In this document: piece by piece, positions 29,906-37,500 of the stretch
How the letters are laid out: every line of letters starts with the position of its first letter
Numbering within the stretch: the first letter of the stretch is position 1
Assembly: GCA_963575745.1 (NCBI GenBank)
Contig: CAUYUJ010004780.1
Location: 1,117,257 to 1,154,756, forward strand
Direction of reading: 5' to 3'
Source of the DNA: Prorocentrum cordatum
Taxonomy: Eukaryota > Sar > Dinophyceae > Prorocentrales > Prorocentraceae
Length of the DNA: 37,500 nucleotides
Made by a program: the position numbers and the translations under genes
Notes under the pieces: model-generated
The model's input: only the letters and a program-made list of their open reading frames with translations
The model's database searches: none
Told to the model about the DNA's origin: nothing

Positions 29906-30814
29906 TTAGCTGCGGGCGCCCCTGGTGAGGGGCAGGTGGTCCGAGGTGGACTGGGCGCGCTCGAGTGCTCGCGCGAGCTGCGTCGCTTCGGTGGCGTCGG
30001 CAGGCTGGGCCTTGTAGGGGAAGGGCGCCGCCTGAGGCGGGCCTTCCCCCCTGCGAGGGGCGGCCTGATGCGATCCCGTGTTGCTGCTGTTGACTGTCGT
30101 AAGGCCGAGGCTCATCGGCAGGGCGCTGCGGTCAGGAGAAGGCCGAGCCGTCTCCGACGCTTCGTGGGTGGAGCGCTGAGCGGGGTCTCTGAGGGAGCTG
30201 GTGGTGGGGCCTCCGAGGGCGCTGCTGGGTTCGTCGAATGTGGCGTGCTCCCGGCCGCTCGCCGCAGTGGCGGTGGGGCAGAGCACCTGGGGCGGGGTCC
30301 TCGTGGGGAGGCTGAGTCGGGGCCTCTTCGCGGGAAGGGGGCCTGGCGGAAGAGGACCGCGCCTGAAGCATGCCGTTCCCGCCGCGAGGAGTCGCGTGAT
30401 GCAGCCCCTCGTCGCTTGGGCCAGTGGGCTCGAGGTGCAGGTGATCAGAGTGGAGGTCCGAAGGCCCGCCGAGGCCGGCGGGGTCGCGGTCGCCCTCGGG
30501 CCCCAGGGCCGGGGCCGCCTGCGGCGGGAGGCGGCGTCGGCCGTCGGCGGCGCCACGTGTGCATCCGAGCTGGCGCGGGGGAAGCGCGGAGCGGTGTGGT
30601 GGAGGCTGTAACTCGGCAGCCGTGGTACTGACATGCAGAAGTGCTCGAATGGCCGCCCCTGCCCGGTTGGCGGTGCGCAGGGAGCTGGTCCGTGAGCCAG
30701 AGTGAATGGAGCTCTCGCTGGCGCCGAGGTGGCTCCCGTCGGGCTGTTGCTGGTGGTAGGAGCATGTGGTGCCATGCTCCGAGCGGCTGCTCAGAATCGC
30801 GTTGCTCACCCCTG

Positions 30815-30872
<58 letters not shown>

Positions 30873-32206
30873 TGTCGCGAGGCCGGGGCTCGCCAGCAGG
30901 TCACTGCGGTCGAGGAACGGCTGAGCCGTATCCGACGCGCCGCGACTGGAGCTCTGCATCGACGATGCGTCCGCGATGCGGCTCGATGTGGGGCCCGTTT
31001 TCTCCGCGGCGGCGTCGCCGAAGCACCGCTGATGTCGCTGGTGCGTCGTTGGATCGTCGCCGATGCATCGCCGATGCGTCGAAGGCCTCCGCCCGAGGGC
31101 GCCGGTGGGGCCTCCGCAGGTGCTGCCGGAGTCGTCGGGCGTGTGCTCTTCGCGGCCGCTCGCGGCTGGCGCGGCGGGGCAGAGGCCCCGGGGCCCGGGG
31201 TCGCCCTGCTGCCTGGGCGGCGCGGCGTGCTGGGCGAGGGGCCGCAGGAGGAGGAGCAGCGTCCTCGGGAAGGGCGATGCGGGAGGCCTCCGTGGTGGCG
31301 GGGAGCACGCGCCGAGGGCTGGCCAGCGGTGCTCGCGGGAGTGGGGCCTCGGAGCTCGCAGAGGGCGCGGCTGGCGCCGACGGTCGTCGGTTGCATGCGT
31401 CGGCCCGGCGGAGGCCGCGCAGCAGCTGCGGCGAGGAGGCGCTGTGTTCGTAGGGTGGTCCACTCGACGTCCGCGCGAGGCGTCGGGGCGCTGCCGGCAT
31501 CGATGTCCGCGCAAGGCGTCGGGGCGCTGGCAGCCTGCGCCTGCGTGCGAGGCGCCGCGTCCACGTCGTCCCAAGGATCGCGGGCCCCCTCTTGCAGGCG
31601 TCGGGCTGGGCCCGACGCTGGAGGGGAGGTGGCCGCGCTAGGGAGCCGGCCTTCCATCGCGGCGGAGTTGTAGAAGTCGAAGTCGGCGCGGGGCTGGAGG
31701 CTGGGCGCCCGGAGACGGGCAGCGCAGCCGTCTGTGATGTGGATGACCCATCGGGCGTCGGGGTCCTGGGCGACTGCAACGCCGTGTAGTCCGTTGATGG
31801 GGGTGCGGGTCTGATTGCGGACAACAGCTCTGGAGCCGACGCGGATCGAGCCTCCAAGGAAGACGTCGGACGCTGGCCTGCGAGGCGACGGGGCGCGCTG
31901 GGGGCGGCGGCTCCGCATGCGCCCGGCGGCCTCGTAGAGGTTCGGGTCCTGTCCGCCAGACCTCGCGCGGCGCTCGACCGTGGAGTGACTGGGCGCGGGC
32001 TGGGCGCCAGGGCCGAGGGTCGCGTCTGCTGGCGCGACGCCGGGCGAGTCCGCAGTGTTGGCGCCGTCGCTGGACGGCGTGGGGTCAACGTCAGCGTCGG
32101 GGGGGTTGGGGCCTCCGCGTTGGCGCCGCCTTGGAGGGGCGTCTTTAGCGTAGCTGCGGCGCCGTCCGGGTCGAGGGGCGTTGCAACCGTCACTGGCGCT
32201 TTGCAT
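29906..32206 (-). CDS. Modular low-complexity protein with one NG-x-x-G/DG-type domain
   Basis: Minus-strand GC3-rich coding region in at least three overlapping frames, so introns or frameshifts exist. In the frame starting at 32206, residues ~121-180 (31846-31667) form the only compact domain: RVGSRAVVRN, INGLHGVAVAQ, RWVIHITDGCAARLR, then a basic, aromatic end. The pattern small-beta / N-G-x-x-G / D-G is like a short beta-barrel module I associate with many dinoflagellate proteins; its function is not known to me. The rest is Pro/Ala/Arg/Ser-rich and probably disordered. A module reading LCP(A/T)A-x-AASGRE ... GGPT followed by A(Q/R)P-x-x-DRS occurs at about 31190-30880 in one frame and 30290-30090 in another, showing internal duplication. 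A second repeated segment, VEWTTLR-x-x-RL-x-AAAA, is shared with 32571-32275. An 18-copy CAG run (Ser or Ala) lies at 30817-30870. Start and splice pattern unresolved. Confidence 0.45.
30817..30870 (-). repeat. (CAG)18 run within the modular gene
   Basis: Eighteen uninterrupted CTG on the plus strand (CAG on the coding strand), read as Ser or Ala depending on frame. It directly follows the A(Q/R)P-x-x-DRS module. Confidence 0.97.
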
Positions 32207-32274
32207 GGCTCTGGGTCGTCGAGAGTGTGGTGTGTGAAGGTGGCCTCGTCAGTGAGGGTGCTGGCGGCGTCGCC

Positions 32275-33261
32275 CTAGGCGACGGCGCTGCAGGCGAGGA
32301 CTGGGACGTTGGCGGCGGGGCCGCGCGAGGCGGGAGCGACGTCAGCGGTGGTCTGGGTCGGGGCTGCTGCGTCAGCGCCAGCTGCTTCGGTCGGCCGGTC
32401 GCTCTCGTAGGGGTGCGAGGAGCGGGCGAGGCGACGGAGGCGACGATCGAAGGGCTGTGCGCGGCGGCCCGGCGGGGGCCACGTAGCAGCCGCTGCGGAG
32501 AGGCGGTGCGCTCGGAGGGTGGTCCACTCGACGTGCGCGCTAGACCGCCACCGTCCGGGGCGCCAAGTCAACGTCGTCCCAGGATTCGGCGTCCTCCTCC
32601 TGGCCGGCGCCGTACTGAGCAGGCGCTGGAGGGCGGAGTGACCGCGTTAGGGATCAGTGTTCCCTCCGCGGCGGCGCCGCGGGGGCCGAGGGGTGTTGCG
32701 AGCGTGGGTGGCAGTTCGCGCGGCAGGGGGGCAACGAGGGCGTGGGGCGTGGACGTGGCGGCCCCGTGCCGCGTCGCAGTTGCCGACGCTGGGTCGGTCG
32801 CGTTCGTTGCTGGCGTGCACTTCGGGGGCCGCGCCCGTAGGTGGCCCTCGGCTCGCCGTGAGAGCGACGGCGGCGTCGAGGGCCGTGTTGGTGTCCGCGG
32901 TGGGGTTGGCGGGCGCGCCAACCGTGGCGGCCCCCGCGTCGGCGGCGGTAGCACAGTCGCTGGGGGGGGCGGGGGTCGGCTGCGATGTCGAGGAAGGCGT
33001 CGGCGGTGGCAACGCGGAGCAGCACTGCTGTGGTATCCGCGACGCTGCGCGACAAGGTCAGCGCGGCGCCCTCGCTGGAGGGCTGCACTTCCGCGGTGTT
33101 GGCGTCGGCGCTGGGGGCGGCCGCCGCGTTGCGACGGCGGCGGCGTAGGGCCCGCCTGCGGTTGGCGGCGTTGGCAGAGCCCGGGGGCCGCTCTGCAGCG
33201 CCCGCGGCAGCGAGGCGCTGGGCTCCCGCGACGGCGCGACGCGGCGATCGAGTGTCGTCGT

Positions 33262-33340
<79 letters not shown>

Positions 33341-33814
33341 CCCTTCTTCGTGGGGGTGGGGGCGGTCAGGAGATGGCTGAGCCACTGCTGGCGCCTGGCA
33401 ATTCCCCGGCGCCCCGGGCAGCGGGGGGTCGCCGGAGGGCGCGGCGGCAGAGCCGCTCGGAGTGGCGCCGTCGTTGTCGTCGTCCTCCTCGCCGAGGCGG
33501 AAGGGGGCAGGGAAGGGCCGAGCCGCCCTTGCCGTACTCCTGGGGACGCCCAGCGCTGAAGGGAGGGTGGCCCTTCCCCGCGGCGAGGAGGCGTCGTCGT
33601 CGCCGTCGGCGCCCTCCACTCCATCCTCGGCGTGGGCGCGTGAAGGAGGGGGGTGGCGAGCGGGCAGGGGGCCGCGTTGGGAGCTGAGCTCCAACTGGGG
33701 CGCGGCGGCGAGGGGCGGGGCCCCTGTGCGGGCGTTGGCGGGTAGAGCATCGGGAAGATGATCAGCATAATGGAAAATTTCGGGGCTCATCGGGAGGTGC
33801 ATCAGGAGCGCCAC
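32275..33814 (-). CDS. Upstream part of the modular region, with Asp run
   Basis: A minus frame from 33814 begins MALLMHLPMSPEIFHYADHL, continues with Pro/Ala-rich and acidic sequence, has PAVAQPSPDRPHPHEEGG just before a run of about 22 Asp, and remains open to 32654. Another minus frame (32571-32275) repeats the VEWTTLRAHRLSAAAA segment of the downstream gene. At the DNA level, GCGGTCAGGAGATGGCTGAG (33362) has counterparts at 30906 and 30128, so this is a third copy of the same module. No compact domain was recognised here. It could be the 5' part of the same gene or a tandem paralogue. Frame changes between 32.5 and 33.0 kb need introns or frameshifts. Simple-sequence composition leaves doubt that every stretch is translated. 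Confidence 0.38.
33272..33338 (-). repeat. (GAC)22 run
   Basis: About 22 GTC triplets on the plus strand, Asp codons in the minus frame. It sits at the same place relative to the QPSPDR module as the CAG run does in the copy at 30.9 kb. Confidence 0.96.
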
Positions 33815-34236
33815 GGGCCGTCAGGACCTGGTGCATATGGCGCGCCAGGTCCTGCCCGCATACTGGCCTCAGCGGCGCGGTGTCCACGTTGCAGGCCTGG
33901 GGGGTCTTGTAGGCCTGCACATGTAACCCGAAGAGCATCGCCACAAATAATATGTTCGCCGGGAACAACATGTCGGTCTTGTAGTGCTTGTCGACCCGGG
34001 GAATCTTGGATATGGAAGGCCTCGACGCGGTCGCCGCCCCAGTCGAGCGCGAGAGGGCAGCGGCGCGCGCCGTGGCGGCACCTTGTTCAAGATGATGACG
34101 ATGATGACGCACTTCCACCACGGCGGGGAACGCGCTGCTTACGGCTGCGCCATGAAGCGACGTGGAAGGCACGTGCTTCTGAGGGTAGCGCGTCGGAGGT
34201 TCTCTCGCAATCAAGGGGAGCTCGAGCCCGCGGCTA
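33760..34236 (-). CDS. Open segment with a hydrophobic stretch, unknown
   Basis: The minus frame between the GTAT tract and the modular gene reads VRHHRHHLEQGAATARAAAL, then DKHYKTDMLFPANILFVAML, then FGLHVQAYKTPQACNVDTAP and VCGQDLARHMHQVL, ending in TAA or TGA near 33762. LFPANILFVAMLFGLHV is hydrophobic enough for a single membrane segment or signal anchor. It overlaps the start of the downstream frame by about 50 bp. No family recognised. The upstream end dissolves into GTAT microsatellite, so any start codon lies at or after about 34236; the Met of KTDMLFP could be the true start. Codon endings are mixed, and a competing minus frame (34090-33869) is also open. Confidence 0.3.
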
Positions 34237-34610
34237 AGATATGTGTGTATGTATGCATGCATGCATGCATGCATGCATGCATGCATGCATGCATGCATGC
34301 ATGTATGTATGTATGTATGTATGTATGTATGTATGTATGTATGTATGTATGTATGTATGTATGTATGTATATAGGTATGTATGTATGTATGCATGTATGT
34401 ATGTATGTATGTATGTATGTATGTATGTATGTGTGTATGTATGTATGTATGCATGCATGCATGTATGTATGTATGTATGTATGTATATCTATGTATATAT
34501 ACATATATATATATATAGCTATAGGTTTTTCTTCCTTTTCTGGAGATGTGTAACATATGTATATCTATATGTATGTGTATGTGTATATATACACATATAT
34601 ATATAGAGGA
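34237..34610 (+). repeat. (GCAT)n, (GTAT)n and (TA)n tract
   Basis: Pure GCAT at 34252-34302, then GTAT with rare variants to about 34500, then TA-rich to 34610. Same repeat class as 27216-27530. Confidence 0.97.
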
Positions 34611-34624
34611 ATCAAGAAGAGAAA

Positions 34625-34649
34625 TTAAGAGAGAGAGAGAGAGATAGAT

Positions 34650-34692
<43 letters not shown>

Positions 34693-34800
34693 CAGAGATA
34701 ACGAAATATACATGTAAACGCAGAGAGAGAGAGTGAGAGAGAGAGGGAGAGAGAGAAAGAGAGAGGGAGAGAGAGAAACAGAGACAGAGAGAGAGAGAGA
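34625..34800 (+). repeat. (GA)n microsatellite
   Basis: GA dinucleotides with AAAG, ACAG and GGGA interruptions; mirrors the order (GTAT then TA then GA) also seen between 27.2 and 29.5 kb. Confidence 0.96.
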
Positions 34801-35515
34801 TCGACGATGGGTCGATCGGCCGTTTCAGAAACGCCAGATCGTTCGACGATGGGTCGATTCTGGGCAACAAGCGGCATGTCCCCTTTAAAGGCCCGCGCGG
34901 GGGTCGCCGCCAATCGACACGACGCGAACCTACCGTACTTCTCTCATCCCTCTGCCCCCCGTCCGCGTCCTTTTCCTCGCGCTCACCCTCCGGCTCACTC
35001 GCCGCCTGATCTTCCTGTGCAAGCACCTTTTGTTTCTCGCGGTTGCGCACAACACGATGTGGCCTCTCGGTTGGAGTTGTAGGTCGGCCATGACACGCGT
35101 CCGCGGATAGGGAGAAGACGTCTGCGCAATGGGAAGGGATGGGAGAGAGGGATAGGATGTCAGATATGGCGTGAGAGCAGCTAGCTTGCCCCCCCCGCCC
35201 TCTGCCCTTTCCCCGCTCCCTTGCACGTGCCACCTCCCCCCTCTGCCCCTTCCCCGCTCCCCACCCCGTGCCCGCCCGCGCCCCGTGGGCCCCTCCTCCT
35301 CGTCCTCCTCCAAGTCGCCGCCTCTCCTTTTGTTCGCTCGGCTTGGTTGGCGCCTCGTGCCTGTCTCTGGGCAGCGCAGGGCGCTGCCGCCACAGACGCG
35401 ACCCATGCAGTCAGAGTTCCCTGCTCCTCCTCCTTCTCCTCCTCCTCATCCTCCGCCTTCTCCTCTTCCTCTTCGCCCCTCGCCTCCGTTCCCCCCCCCT
35501 CTTGACGACGACGAG
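34801..35515. other. Spacer with a 41-bp-spaced direct repeat, no gene
   Basis: TCGACGATGGGTCGAT occurs at 34800 and 34841. Downstream is pyrimidine-rich sequence with two near copies of CCTCTGCCC(C/T)TTCCCCGCTC (about 35198 and 35242) and a CTC tract at 35424-35490. No gene recognised. Confidence 0.45.
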
Positions 35516-35615
35516 GAGGACGAGGAATAGGGCCTCGCGGACCGCTGACAGGCACTCCGTGGTCAGCATGTGCTGTCCCTGCGACGCGTCTGCGTCGGCG
35601 ACGCAGACCTCTGGC
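35516..35615 (-). CDS. Short GC3-rich minus-strand exon candidate
   Basis: One minus frame reads EVCVADADASQGQHMLTTEC, then LSAVREALFLVLLVVV, with almost every codon ending in G or C. It is immediately preceded by an acceptor-like CTGGCCCGCCAG. Upstream on the minus strand a different frame (35870-35640) includes RPHVCPACGLQRYSASKFNH with a CxxC and could be an earlier exon. Downstream the frame runs into GTC/GAG triplets. No family recognised. The evidence is codon bias and one splice-like site only. Confidence 0.3.
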
Positions 35616-35947
35616 GGGCCAGGTGACAAGCAAGCGCATAAACATGCCATGGAGCTGCAAGCCCACGTGGTTGAATTTACTTGCGGAATATCTCTGGAGG
35701 CCACACGCCGGGCACACATGCGGACGCCCGGCGTACCTGGCCATGGAAGGGCCGAGTGCTGTAAAGGCATCTGGCCACATAGTCATCCAGCTCTCGCCCA
35801 GGACGGCTGCATTACGTGTATCGCTTCCAGGTAAACTGTGGTTTGTTCTTGCGTCCCAACAACGGACCAAACATCACTCACAAAGCACAGTCGGAAACCG
35901 GATGCGGGTGGAACTCGCAGAGCCACTTGTCAGCTAAGCAGCGTCAA
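35616..35947. other. Open on both strands; possible CxxC exon on minus
   Basis: The minus frame 35870-35640 contains CPACG and a hydrophobic end (LHGMFMRLLVTW). The plus frame 35623-35937 is also fully open. I could not decide between them from codon use. Confidence 0.3.
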
Positions 35948-36072
35948 AGGAGGAGGGGGAGGATGAGGATGAGGATGAGGATGATGATGATGAGGAGGAG
36001 GAAGAGGAGGAGGAGGAGAAGGAGGAGGAGAAGGAGGAGGAGGAGGAGGAGGAGGAGGAGGAGGGGGAGGAG
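35948..36072 (+). repeat. (GAG/GAT)n tract
   Basis: GAGGAT then GAGGAG triplets, about 125 bp. Confidence 0.95.
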
Positions 36073-36289
36073 TCACACGACCTCAAGGTCCGCACAACTG
36101 TTTTTAGCTGCGCTGGACCTGGGCCCCCCTCGAAGGCGCGCTCCGCACGCCATGGGCTGCCCCGGAGGCGCCGCCACGGGGGTCCAACGCCGATCCAAGA
36201 AATCCTCGGGGAGATTCGGATGCTTATGCCGATTAGGCCCCTCTTGGAAACATGTCGATGCCGATTGTTTTCTCCGAGAAGAGGCGGGC
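36073..36289 (+). other. Non-repetitive island between GAG tracts
   Basis: A plus frame continuous with the preceding Glu run reads SHDLKVRTTVFSCAGPG and later PTPIQEILGEIRMLMPIRPL before entering the next GAG tract. It might be an exon of an acidic protein. The minus strand is open too. Not called as a gene. Confidence 0.25.
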
Positions 36290-36415
36290 GGGAGGAGGAG
36301 GGAGAAGGACAAGGATGGAGCGAGGGAGGAGGAGGAGGAGACGGAGGAGGAGAAGGAGGAGGTCGAGGAGGAGGAGGAGGTCGAGAAGGAGGAGGGGGAG
36401 GAGGAGGAGGGAGAA
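36290..36415 (+). repeat. (GGA)n tract
   Basis: GGAGGA/GAGGTC triplets, about 125 bp. A reverse-type TCC tract follows at 36550-36603. Confidence 0.94.
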
Positions 36416-36549
36416 ACACAAGGAGTGCAAGGAGACTCCCGCCTCTCCCTCGGAGAAGTTGCCAGGGGTGATCCTGGCCCAAGGTGCCTCCAGTTTTGTG
36501 TTTCGCGCCGTCCTGGAACTCCTGGGGCCCCCGTGGGCTTCGTGAGGGC

Positions 36550-36603
36550 CCCCCTCCTCCTACTCCTCTTCCTCTTCCTCCTCCTCCTCCTCCTCCTGCT
36601 CTT
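36550..36603 (+). repeat. (CTC)n tract
   Basis: CTCCTC/CTTCCT triplets flanked by CCCCC; opposite strand sense to the GGA tract 150 bp earlier. Confidence 0.93.
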
Positions 36604-36754
36604 GCTCCCCCTCTCAATTTCCTCTCTCGGAGCCCCGTCTCTCGATTTTCTCTCATTCTTAGGCGGTAGGAGCAGAGTGCCAGAGCACTAGCTTTCGGAG
36701 TACCATCAGGGAGCAGCAGGGGGAGGAGCAGGGAACCGCATCGGGAAGCGACCA

Positions 36755-36838
36755 ACTCAACTCAACTCGGCTCAATTCAACTCAACTCAACTCCTCCCCC
36801 TCCTCCTCCTCCTCCTCCTGCTCCTCCTTCTCCCCTTC
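36755..36838 (+). repeat. (CAACT)n pentamer then (CTC)n
   Basis: CAACTCAACTCGGCTCAATT pentamer-type repeat to about 36793, then CTCCTC triplets to about 36838. Confidence 0.94.
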
Positions 36839-37043
36839 CTCCACCCCTGGCAACTCCCGCGCTCTCTGCTCTTGCCGCAGTGGGCCAACCCAGAAGTCAC
36901 TCTCCGCCCTCTCCAGATCATGTCCAACGGTGCCGTCGCGTCTCTCGCGTGTTGTCTTTCGTCGCGCACAGGATCTCAAACGCTGTTCTTTCACACGTGC
37001 TTATTCGATCTAAACGTTCCTGGTCCTTCAGGCATGATACCGC
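36839..37043. other. Spacer upstream of the spliced-leader-like motif
   Basis: Non-repetitive; short plus frames only; no motif recognised. Confidence 0.35.
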
Positions 37044-37082
37044 TTGGCTCAAGTTGGCCGCTTGGCTCAAGTTGGGCTCAAG
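37044..37082 (+). other. Tandem spliced-leader-like motif (relict DinoSL candidate)
   Basis: TTGGCTCAAG occurs at 37044-37053 and 37062-37071, followed at once by TTGGGCTCAAG to 37082. The dinoflagellate spliced leader ends in TTTTGGCTCAAG, and tandem truncated copies are known in dinoflagellate genomes where trans-spliced mRNAs were reinserted. Here each of the first two copies is preceded by CCGC rather than CCAT/TTT, so the match is ten bases per copy. The sequence after 37082 would then be the 5' end of a retrocopied transcript, but I recognise no protein in it. Confidence 0.45.
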
Positions 37083-37360
37083 CGAGCAACTAAGGACTTC
37101 TTTCCATTATTATTGCACCTTGTTTGGCAGCTGCACCCCCCCCTCACGTAGCCAATCCCTACCCTAACCTGACCCAGGCCCTGTCGACACTGCGCCACAG
37201 CTTACCTGACACATTAAAGTTCACGTGGCCATCGGCTCGGCGACACCAGTGTGTCACGCGCGCGCTGTAGCAAATGATGCACCATAATGGGGTGACACAG
37301 CAACATGCAATGCACAAGTGCCAACTGTATCACTATTACCTCTTCGATTCCAATCAAAGA
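37083..37360. other. Spacer after the leader-like motif
   Basis: Contains CCAATCCCTACCCTAACCTG (37151), a short CCCTA-like stretch, too short to be telomeric. No gene recognised. Confidence 0.4.
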
Positions 37361-37500
37361 TCTGGCCGGCGCTGTGACGAGAGCAACATTCTCAATCATG
37401 GATGTGGCCAGCGCTGAAGCGACAACAACATTTGCAATCATGGATGTGGCCGGCGTTCAGGCGAGAGTAACTTTCACAATCGTGGGTGTGGCCGGCGCTG
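37361..37500 (+). repeat. 42-bp satellite running off the window
   Basis: T(C/G)TGGCC(G/A)GCG recurs at 37361, 37403, 37445 and 37487, exactly 42 bp apart. Shared blocks are CAATCATGGATGTGGCC and GCGAC/GAGAGTAAC-TT-ACAAT. Because 42 is a multiple of three the frame is stable, so a 14-residue peptide repeat is possible, but no start or flanking domain is visible inside the window. Confidence 0.88.

Noticed and set aside
37151-37170. Telomere-like CCCTA motif
   Set aside because: Only about two degenerate copies; no array.

Overview
The window is eukaryotic, repeat-dominated nuclear DNA, most likely from a dinoflagellate (inference). Three signs point that way. There are remnants of a non-LTR reverse transcriptase whose C-terminal half resembles the dinoflagellate type. 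A tandem TTGGCTCAAG motif near the right edge matches the 3' end of the dinoflagellate spliced leader. Coding-like fragments are short, GC3-rich and scattered among very long microsatellites. Another repeat-rich alga cannot be excluded. I see no prokaryotic operon, rRNA, tRNA or CRISPR, and no complete gene of known function.

Layout. Positions 1-6200 hold little coding potential: a dispersed repeat (here 'element E'), an ~88-bp satellite (here 'family 2'), a 557-bp AGT tract and a GAT-rich tract. Positions 6.7-7.65 kb (minus) hold a broken coding relic of unknown family. Positions 8.0-11.7 kb are microsatellites plus two small tandem arrays (82-bp and 73-bp periods). Positions 12.0-18.5 kb form a satellite block: family 2, then a 79-bp satellite in minus orientation (array A), a GT spacer, the same 79-bp satellite in plus orientation (array B), a 90-bp variant (array C), family 2 again, and a reversed copy of element E. 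A small pseudogene fragment lies between B and C.

Positions 18.7-26.9 kb are retroelement territory. Two decayed non-LTR retrotransposon pieces lie on the minus strand (20.4-21.7 kb and 24.4-25.7 kb). A 52-codon plus-strand ORF ends directly at a ten-unit family 2 array. A minus-strand candidate gene has two coding-like blocks separated by pure GAG/ATG microsatellite.

Positions 27.2-29.5 kb hold a 70-bp satellite and a palindromic repeat mosaic. Positions 29.9-33.8 kb (minus) carry a modular, low-complexity protein-coding region. It has internally duplicated segments, CAG and GAC expansions, and one compact domain resembling an 'NG-x-x-G ... DG' module that recurs in dinoflagellate proteins. 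The right end is microsatellites, the spliced-leader-like motif, and a 42-bp satellite running off the window.

The strongest unexplained structures are the inverted A/B satellite and a composite repeat (family 2 + purine-rich spacer + a conserved ~40-bp segment 'F') that recurs three times in the same internal order. No cooperative gene system is evident; long ORFs in the repeats are products of composition.
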